This document shows positions 1 through 4,482 of a stretch of 11,706 nt of DNA, in pieces. Numbering within the stretch: position 1 is the stretch's first letter; every line of letters starts with the position of its first letter. Location: assembly GCA_046313915.1 (NCBI GenBank), contig JBKBXX010000100.1, positions 1-11,706 on the forward strand, read 5' to 3'. Source of the stretch: CAKKQX01 sp046313915 (GTDB lineage: Bacteria > Pseudomonadota > Gammaproteobacteria > Burkholderiales > SG8-41). The notes below the pieces were generated by a model that had not been told where the DNA came from, did not search any database, and was given only the letters and a program-made list of their open reading frames with translations. A program made the translations under genes and the position numbers.

Positions 1-84
1 CTTCTTGCGGCGCAGGCTAGCCTGCTTGCAGGTTAAGCGCCGCGAGGCGCGGCCGGAGCCAAAACCGTTGTTTTGCAGCATCGC

Positions 85-120
85 GGAGGGTTGGCAGAGT
101 GGTTTAATGCGGCGGTCTTG
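85..120 (+). pseudogene. tRNA-Ser(UGA) 5' half, interrupted in the anticodon loop
   Basis: These 36 bases are identical to 227-262, the acceptor strand, D arm and 5' anticodon arm of the intact tRNA-Ser. Identity stops inside the anticodon, after TG of TGA. The next 11 bases of the tRNA (AAAACCGTTGT, 263-273) reappear at 203-213, after 82 bp of unrelated sequence. Nothing matching the variable arm, T arm or 3' acceptor follows, so this copy cannot make a tRNA. It is either a truncated duplicate or a tRNA 5' half interrupted by a small element. Confidence 0.8.
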
Positions 121-202
121 ACAAGACGCTCGCGCGAGCGAGCTTCTTGCGGCGCAGGCTAACCTGCTTGCAGGTTAAGCGCCGCGAGGCGCGGCCGGAG
201 CC
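121..202 (+). other. 82-bp hairpin-rich insert in the tRNA-Ser 5'-half copy
   Basis: This block separates tRNA bases 1-36 (85-120) from what looks like tRNA bases 37-47 (203-213). Its start is complementary to the preceding tRNA arm (115-127, gtcttgacaagac). It contains a perfect 14-bp palindrome at 127-140. A long hairpin follows at 146-188: 146-153 pairs with 181-188 (one G-U), 158-160 with 178-180, and 161-166 with 171-176 around a CTTG loop. The last 60 bp also occur at 1-60, where the single base change turns an A-U pair into G-U and so keeps the stem. At 82 nt it is far too short for a group I intron. A REP-like or MITE-like palindromic element is the nearest description. No ORF. Confidence 0.6.
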
Positions 203-226
203 AAAACCGTTGTTTTGCAGCATCGC

Positions 227-314
<88 letters not shown>

Positions 315-444
315 TCCGGCATTCCTTCAGCTTCAACGAGGGGGTGCGGCGCGCCCGCCAGCGCCGTCGCTATGATGTGCGGGGCTGCTGCGCTCACGGC
401 CAGGGGCAGTGGGTGTGGGGCCGGTCCATTTACAAGGAGAGGGG

Positions 445-1674
445 ATGATTCGCAAGCTCAGAACACAGCGCGACAACCAGCAATGGATGCTCGATCTGGC
501 GCTCAACATGCGCGGCCGGGTGCAGAATTTCGAGCGTGACGACCTGGAAGTGCCGCAAGGCAAGCGCGCCCGCAATTACCGCATGCTGCCGAAAGTATGG
601 CGCGAGGCTGCCGAGCGCCAGGAACGTCTGGCGCGCCGGGCCGAGGCCCAGGGCGCCAACGAAGTCGCCACCTATCATTATGACCATGCCATAGAAGCCT
701 ACCGCATGGCGCAGCATCCGATCTATTTCGACAACCACCCGGTCAAGAAATATCTCTACCGCAAGCTCTCGGAAATGGTGGATCGCCGTTCGCGGGTGGC
801 GAGCTATCCGATCGAACGCGTCGAAGTGCCGTTCGACGGCGGCAAGACGATTTCATGCCTGTTTCACCTGCTGCCCGACCGCCGCAAGGCGCCGGTGATC
901 ATCTACGTGCCGGGCATGGATCAGACCAAGGAAGTGTTTCCCAAGGCTTTCCACAATATCGCGCTGTCGCGCGGATTCCACGTCATCGCCATGGACGGGC
1001 CGGGGCAGGGCAGCTCCAACATGCAGAAAATCCGCGCGGTGGGCGACAATTACGAGCGCGCCGGCGCTGCGGTGATCAGCTATCTGATGAAGCGGCCGGA
1101 AGCGGAGCGGAAGAAAATCGGCATCTATGGCATCAGCATGGGCAGTTACTGGTCGCTGCGGCTTTCGAGCTACGACCACCGCGCTGCCGCCGTGGTGAGC
1201 TCAGTGGCATGTTTCAACCCCAACAACACCATCTTCACCCAGTCCTCGCCGCGCTTCAAACAGATGTTCATGTACATGGCGGGCTATGATGACGAGGACA
1301 AGTTCGACGAAGAAGTCGCCAAAGGCATGACGGTGCGCGGCTACCTGGACAAGATCGAGTGTCCGACGCTGCTGGTGACCGGCGAATTCGACCCTTTGTG
1401 CCCGCTGGAAGACGCGATCGAGGCCTTCGGCGATCTCAAGGTGCCGAAGGAGATGTGGGTGATCGAAAACCAGTATCACCCGCTATGGGGGATTCCCAAT
1501 CTGGGCGGCATGGATTGTCACGACTACGTGCTGGATTGGTTCAAGGCGGTGTTCTCGGGCAGGCGCAAGCCGACGAAACGGGGCGCGATCAAATACATCC
1601 GCGAACACGGCGACGGTCCGTGGAGCGATTGCGACTGGACGCCGCCGGTCAGGCGCGGCCAGGCGTATTTCTGA
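445..1674 (+). CDS. alpha/beta hydrolase, FrsA/DHPON-hydrolase-like
   Basis: A 409-residue soluble alpha/beta hydrolase. The start at 445 is chosen because AAGGAG (434-439) sits 5 nt upstream; an in-frame ATG at 409 has no such site. Residues 1-120 form a charged, helical N-terminal region. The hydrolase core begins near 122, with an oxyanion-side motif VIIYVPGMDQ at 151-160, the nucleophile elbow GISMG at 229-233 (Ser231), acid Asp316 in TGEFDP, and His345 in QYHPLWG. The layout of helical cap then core resembles the FrsA-like esterases and 2,6-dihydropseudooxynicotine hydrolase, which cleaves a C-C bond next to a ketone. No catabolic neighbours point to a substrate, so the reaction is unknown. 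It converges on queD with only 6 bp between stops and no terminator hairpin. No signal peptide is visible. Confidence 0.9.
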   Translation: MIRKLRTQRDNQQWMLDLALNMRGRVQNFERDDLEVPQGKRARNYRMLPKVWREAAERQERLARRAEAQGANEVATYHYDHAIEAYRMAQHPIYFDNHPVKKYLYRKLSEMVDRRSRVASYPIERVEVPFDGGKTISCLFHLLPDRRKAPVIIYVPGMDQTKEVFPKAFHNIALSRGFHVIAMDGPGQGSSNMQKIRAVGDNYERAGAAVISYLMKRPEAERKKIGIYGISMGSYWSLRLSSYDHRAAAVVSSVACFNPNNTIFTQSSPRFKQMFMYMAGYDDEDKFDEEVAKGMTVRGYLDKIECPTLLVTGEFDPLCPLEDAIEAFGDLKVPKEMWVIENQYHPLWGIPNLGGMDCHDYVLDWFKAVFSGRRKPTKRGAIKYIREHGDGPWSDCDWTPPVRRGQAYF

Positions 1675-1680
1675 AAACGG

Positions 1681-2136
1681 TTACTCCGAAAGCGACGATC
1701 TTCCCGCGTCGGCCCAGCAGTTGGGCGTTTCGTAGATCCTGACGTTTTCCAGCTGCAGACGGTTGCCGTACTTGCTGCGATAGGCCGGTTCGAGGATACG
1801 AAACGCCGTGACCGCCAGCAGCTCCGCGGTGGGCGGCGCGTCGAACAGCACCGTCTTGTGGCCGGGAAGGGTGCGCAGAAATGCAACGATCTCGCTGTCG
1901 CCGCGCCAGGCAAGGAAAGCGTGGTCCCAGGCTTCGACCACGTGCTGCATGGCGATCGCCTTGACTTCGGCAAAATCCATCACCATGCCCTGCTCGGCGG
2001 CGCCGGCGGTAGTGACGATCCTGCCCGACAGCGTGACTTCCAGCGCGTAACGATGGCCGTGCAGGTGCCTGCACTGGCTGCCGTGATTGGGGATGCGGTG
2101 GCCGGCGTCGAATTCCAGCCTGCGGGTGATTCGCAT
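1681..2136 (-). CDS. queD: 6-pyruvoyl-tetrahydropterin synthase / QueD family
   Basis: A 151-residue T-fold enzyme. QueD converts dihydroneopterin triphosphate to 6-carboxytetrahydropterin in queuosine and 7-deazaguanine synthesis. Zinc ligands are His13 (EFDAGH), His26 and His28. Cys22 lies in the CxxxHGH motif (22-28) that marks QueD-type rather than mammalian-type enzymes. The Asp71-His72 pair of the catalytic relay follows MVMDF (51-55), and Glu136 in YET is the pterin anchor. It is longer than E. coli QueD (about 120 residues), mainly because of extra sequence around 74-100, so another PTPS subfamily is possible. No other queuosine gene is in the window. The start has no Shine-Dalgarno sequence, and a perfect -10 box lies just upstream, suggesting a leaderless or very short-leader mRNA. 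Confidence 0.85.
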   Translation of the reverse strand: MRITRRLEFDAGHRIPNHGSQCRHLHGHRYALEVTLSGRIVTTAGAAEQGMVMDFAEVKAIAMQHVVEAWDHAFLAWRGDSEIVAFLRTLPGHKTVLFDAPPTAELLAVTAFRILEPAYRSKYGNRLQLENVRIYETPNCWADAGRSSLSE

Positions 2137-2145
2137 GGCGGGCGG

Positions 2146-2151
2146 ATTATA
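2146..2151 (-). promoter_or_regulatory. extended -10 promoter of queD
   Basis: On the minus strand the sequence reads TGCTATAATCC: a perfect TATAAT preceded by TGn, the extended -10 form that tolerates a poor -35. No TTGACA-like hexamer is found at the usual spacing. Only 9 nt separate the box from the queD ATG, so transcription should begin 0-3 nt before the start codon. Confidence 0.6.
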
Positions 2152-2185
2152 GCAGAGCGGCTGAAAGCGCCCCGAGGCGAGGCGG

Positions 2186-2216
2186 TTCCGGGACGCAAGT
2201 GCTTGGCGTCCCGGAA
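2186..2216 (-). terminator. hairpin after the XRE gene, no U-tract
   Basis: A perfect 11-bp stem, TTCCGGGACGC (2186-2196) with GCGTCCCGGAA (2206-2216), encloses a 9-nt loop. It lies 12 bp beyond the XRE stop and upstream of the queD promoter, where a terminator would be expected. No run of T follows on either strand, so it may act with Rho, stabilise an mRNA 3' end, or do something else. Confidence 0.4.
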
Positions 2217-2228
2217 GGGGGGGCGGCC

Positions 2229-2528
2229 TTATTTCTTGCGGCGGTTGCGGCTCTGCGCCGCTTTCTTGAGATTGCGGTACAGCCGCGGATTGGCGGTCTT
2301 GAGGTAGGAAACCACCTCGAAATCCTCGCCTTTGGCCTTGTCGAGGGCGATGCCTTCGATGTGCACCAGCCGCAGCAGTTCGCGCACGGGCTTGGGCATG
2401 GTGCGACCGCTTTCATAACGCGAACCGCCGCTCTGGGTGACGCCGATGCGCGACCAGAATTCCTGCTGGTTCATGCGCAGCTTGCGGCGGATCTCACGAG
2501 GGTTGCTGATACGGTCAAAAGGTTTCAT
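2229..2528 (-). CDS. small XRE-type helix-turn-helix protein
   Basis: A 99-residue basic protein with a Cro/CI-type helix-turn-helix. Residues 8-60 hold NPREIRRKL, then NQQEFWSRIGVTQSGGSRYE (20-39) as the HTH core, then GRTMPKPVRELLRL. The C-terminal part (61-99) ends in a lysine/arginine-rich tail (AAQSRNRRKK). It lacks any sensor or peptidase domain, so it is probably a small repressor or DNA-bending protein of unknown targets. The start at 2528 is preferred because homologues of this kind begin near the NPREI helix and GAGAG lies 7 nt upstream. In-frame ATGs at 2570 and further upstream would lengthen it by 14 residues or more. It is divergent from lysC across 247 bp, but nothing shows that it controls lysC. 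Confidence 0.8.
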   Translation of the reverse strand: MKPFDRISNPREIRRKLRMNQQEFWSRIGVTQSGGSRYESGRTMPKPVRELLRLVHIEGIALDKAKGEDFEVVSYLKTANPRLYRNLKKAAQSRNRRKK

Positions 2529-2737
2529 TTTCGGGCTCTCGGTAACGATAAGACGATATTCAATTGACATGCGAGCGCCGGATAGGTTCATTCGTTTCCC
2601 GAGGTGTCCCGGCCGGAGCATGGCACTGCGGCAGCCGGTTGCAGATTTCATGACTCGAAACGCCGGACTGCCGCGCGCTGTCCGGCGATGCGATGCCACT
2701 TGCCGGGCGCGCGCTCGTTTTTTGGGGAGAAATCAAT

Positions 2738-2743
2738 TAAAAT
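2738..2743 (+). promoter_or_regulatory. candidate -10 box of lysC
   Basis: TAAAAT (5 of 6 to consensus) lies in an AT-rich stretch (2717-2755) inside otherwise GC-rich DNA, 32 bp before the lysC ATG. No good -35 is present at 16-18 bp. The rest of the 2529-2775 gap shows no gene, riboswitch-like structure or terminator. Confidence 0.35.
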
Positions 2744-2775
2744 ATGCAGTTTTTCGGCCCCCGGACATTACGAGC

Positions 2776-4005
2776 ATGGCCCTGATTGTACAAAAATACG
2801 GCGGCACTTCGGTCGGCAGCACGGAGCGCATCAAGAATGTCGCCCGGCGTGTTGCCAAATGGAAAAAGCAGGGGCATCAACTGGTGGTGGTGGTGTCGGC
2901 GATGGCCGGCGAGACCAACCGCCTGATCGCGCTTGCCAAGGAAATCCAGGCCCAGCCCGATCCGCGCGAGCTCGACGTCATGGTTTCCACCGGCGAGCAG
3001 GTGACGATCGCGCTGCTGTCGATGGCGCTGAAGGATCTCGGATTCAAGGCGCGCAGCTATACCGGCGGCCAGGTCAAGATCCTGACCGACAGCGCTTTCA
3101 CCAAGGCGCGCATCGTCAGCATCGACGAGCAGCGCATGCGCGCTGACCTTGAGGATGACTATATCGTCGTCGTCGCGGGATTCCAGGGCGTGGACGAGGC
3201 CGGCAACATCACCACGCTCGGGCGCGGTGGCTCCGATACCACGGGTGTTGCGCTTGCCGCTGCGCTCAAGGCCGACGAGTGCCAGATCTATACCGACGTC
3301 GATGGCGTCTATACCACGGATCCCCGCATCGTGCCCGAGGCGCGGCGGCTGAGAACCATTACCTTCGAGGAAATGCTCGAAATGGCAAGCCTGGGTTCCA
3401 AGGTGCTGCAGATCCGTTCGGTGGAATTCGCGGGCAAATATAATGTCCGGCTGCGCGTGTTGTCGAGTTTCGAGGAAGAAGGCGAAGGCACGCTGATCAC
3501 TTTTGAGGAAGACGAGAAAATGGAAAAAGCGAGCATTTCCGGAATCGCGTTCAGCCGCGACGAGGCGAAAATCACCGTGCTCGGCGTACCGGACCGCCCC
3601 GGCATCGCATACCAGATTCTGGGCCCGGTGAGCGAAGCCAACATCGATGTCGACATGATCGTGCAGAATGTGGGCCACGACGGACTCACCGATTTTTCGT
3701 TCACGGTCCACCGCAACGATTATGCGAAAACCTTGCAGATACTCAAACCGGTGCAGGAGCACGTCAAGGCGCGCGAGGTGATCGGCGGTGACAAGATCGC
3801 CAAGGTGTCGGTGGTCGGCGTCGGCATGCGTTCCCACGCCGGCATCGCCAGCACCATGTTCCGCACCCTGGCCGAGGAGGGAATCAACATCCAGATGATC
3901 TCGACCTCGGAGATCAAGATCTCGGTCGTGATCGACGAAAAATACACCGAGCTCGCGGTGCGGGTGCTGCACAAGGCGTTCGGGCTGGAACACGCCGCGG
4001 AGTAA
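2776..4005 (+). CDS. lysC: aspartate kinase (monofunctional, LysC type)
   Basis: A 409-residue cytosolic aspartokinase. It phosphorylates L-aspartate with ATP, the first step to lysine, threonine, methionine and diaminopimelate. The kinase domain (1-240) shows KYGGTS (7-12), STGEQ (71-75), TLGRGGSDT (147-155) and YTDVDGVYTTDP (172-183). Two ACT domains follow: about 263-340, starting at KITVLGVPDRPG, and about 343-409, starting at KVSVVGVGM. These domains bind feedback inhibitors. Length matches the monofunctional alpha-type enzyme with no homoserine dehydrogenase fusion. The upstream in-frame extension has no coding character and the ATG at 2776 opens the standard N-terminus MALIVQKYGG. The Shine-Dalgarno is weak (CGAG, very close). 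An internal start at 3520 probably makes a beta subunit. Confidence 0.97.
   Translation: MALIVQKYGGTSVGSTERIKNVARRVAKWKKQGHQLVVVVSAMAGETNRLIALAKEIQAQPDPRELDVMVSTGEQVTIALLSMALKDLGFKARSYTGGQVKILTDSAFTKARIVSIDEQRMRADLEDDYIVVVAGFQGVDEAGNITTLGRGGSDTTGVALAAALKADECQIYTDVDGVYTTDPRIVPEARRLRTITFEEMLEMASLGSKVLQIRSVEFAGKYNVRLRVLSSFEEEGEGTLITFEEDEKMEKASISGIAFSRDEAKITVLGVPDRPGIAYQILGPVSEANIDVDMIVQNVGHDGLTDFSFTVHRNDYAKTLQILKPVQEHVKAREVIGGDKIAKVSVVGVGMRSHAGIASTMFRTLAEEGINIQMISTSEIKISVVIDEKYTELAVRVLHKAFGLEHAAE
3505..3522 (+). promoter_or_regulatory. internal ribosome binding site and start for LysC beta subunit
   Basis: GAGGA (3505-3509) lies 10 nt before the in-frame ATG at 3520 (Met249, MEKASISGIA). The product would be the 161-residue regulatory half, 3520-4005, containing both ACT domains. 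Position and sequence match the known beta-subunit starts of the Bacillus and Corynebacterium aspartokinases, where the enzyme is alpha2beta2. Whether it is used here is inferred. Confidence 0.5.
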
Positions 4006-4076
4006 GCAGCGCGCGGACCCGCTGTGATATCCTAGGCCGGCTGGAACGACCGAGAAGGGCGTGGGACAGGGTCGGC

Positions 4077-4103
4077 GGTTAGCGGAGAGAGGGCCGGGTG
4101 GTC
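4077..4103 (+). pseudogene. decayed 5' fragment of tRNA-Ser(GCU)
   Basis: These 27 bases match 4195-4221 at 24 positions (mismatches at 4082, 4091 and 4097) without gaps, 118 bp upstream of the true gene. The match covers six bases of 5' flank plus the acceptor strand and D-arm start of tRNA-Ser(GCU). Similarity ends in the D arm. The sequence after it ends in a short hairpin (4127-4140) and resembles no complete tRNA. It appears to be an old partial duplication. The rest of the 4006-4201 gap holds no ORF or obvious terminator for lysC. Confidence 0.65.
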
Positions 4104-4201
4104 ACGGTGGAGTCGTCGTCAAATCCGGCGCCGGAGCGCCGCTACCACGTGGCGCAAACGGTGAAAGAAAAGATTGCGACGAGATACAGATAACGGTTAC
4201 C

Positions 4202-4294
4202 GGAGAGATGGCCGAGTGGTCGAAGGCGCTCCCCTGCTAAGGGAGTATAGGCTCAAAAGGCTTATCGAGGGTTCGAATCCCTCTCTCTCCGCCA
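4202..4294 (+). tRNA. tRNA-Ser(GCU)
   Basis: Complete class II tRNA of 93 nt with encoded CCA (4292-4294) and discriminator G4291. Acceptor GGAGAGA (4202-4208) pairs with TCTCTCC (4284-4290). The anticodon stem CTCCC/GGGAG encloses loop CTGCTAA with anticodon GCT at 4236-4238, reading AGC and AGU. A long variable arm and T arm GGGTTCGAATCCC follow. An intrinsic terminator comes directly after. Confidence 0.97.
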
Positions 4295-4298
4295 AACA

Positions 4299-4330
4299 AA
4301 AACGGCCCCTCGTGGGCCGTTTTTATTTTT
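4299..4330 (+). terminator. intrinsic terminator after tRNA-Ser(GCU)
   Basis: The stem AAAACGGCCC (4299-4308) pairs with GGGCCGTTTT (4314-4323) around the loop CTCGT, followed by TATTTTT. This is a canonical Rho-independent terminator starting 5 nt after the tRNA. Its T-tract directly abuts the tRNA-Arg -10 box. Confidence 0.9.
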
Positions 4331-4332
4331 GA

Positions 4333-4338
4333 TATAAT
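4333..4338 (+). promoter_or_regulatory. extended -10 promoter of tRNA-Arg(ACG)
   Basis: TGATATAAT supplies a perfect TATAAT with an upstream TGn, 12 bp before the tRNA. A -35 box would fall inside the terminator stem of the previous tRNA, where no good match is seen. The two serine/arginine tRNA genes therefore look like separate units. Confidence 0.65.
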
Positions 4339-4350
4339 CCGCCTTCCGAA

Positions 4351-4427
4351 GCGCCCGTAGCTCAGTTGGATAGAGTACCTGGCTACGAACCAGGGGGTCG
4401 TGGGTTCAAATCCTGCCGGGCGCGCCA
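4351..4427 (+). tRNA. tRNA-Arg(ACG)
   Basis: Complete 77-nt tRNA with encoded CCA (4425-4427). Acceptor GCGCCCG (4351-4357) pairs with CGGGCGC (4417-4423); the discriminator is G4424. Anticodon stem CCTGG/CCAGG, loop CTACGAA, anticodon ACG at 4385-4387. A34 is expected to be deaminated to inosine by TadA to read CGU, CGC and CGA. Confidence 0.97.
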
Positions 4428-4436
4428 GTTTCAGGC

Positions 4437-4468
4437 AAAAAGGCCTGCGAGCATTCGCAGGCCTTTTT
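4437..4468. terminator. bidirectional terminator between tRNA-Arg and narK
   Basis: A perfect 14-bp stem (4437-4450 with 4455-4468) around the loop GCAT begins with AAAAA and ends with TTTTT, so it has a U-tract on both strands. It lies 9 nt after tRNA-Arg and 14 nt after the stop of the converging narK gene, and can end both transcripts. Confidence 0.92.
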
Positions 4469-4482
4469 GTTTCTTGCTGCGT

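Noticed and set aside
121..202. Group I intron in tRNA-Ser
   Set aside because: Only 82 nt, no recognisable catalytic core, and the tRNA copy has no 3' half to splice to.
2437..2775. Longer lysC start giving an N-terminal extension
   Set aside because: The extension overlaps the XRE gene, has no recognisable sequence, and the standard aspartokinase N-terminus begins at 2776.
2737..3993. 418-codon minus-strand ORF antisense to lysC
   Set aside because: Composition (His, Asp, Arg rich) is that of a shadow frame; lysC is unmistakable on the plus strand.
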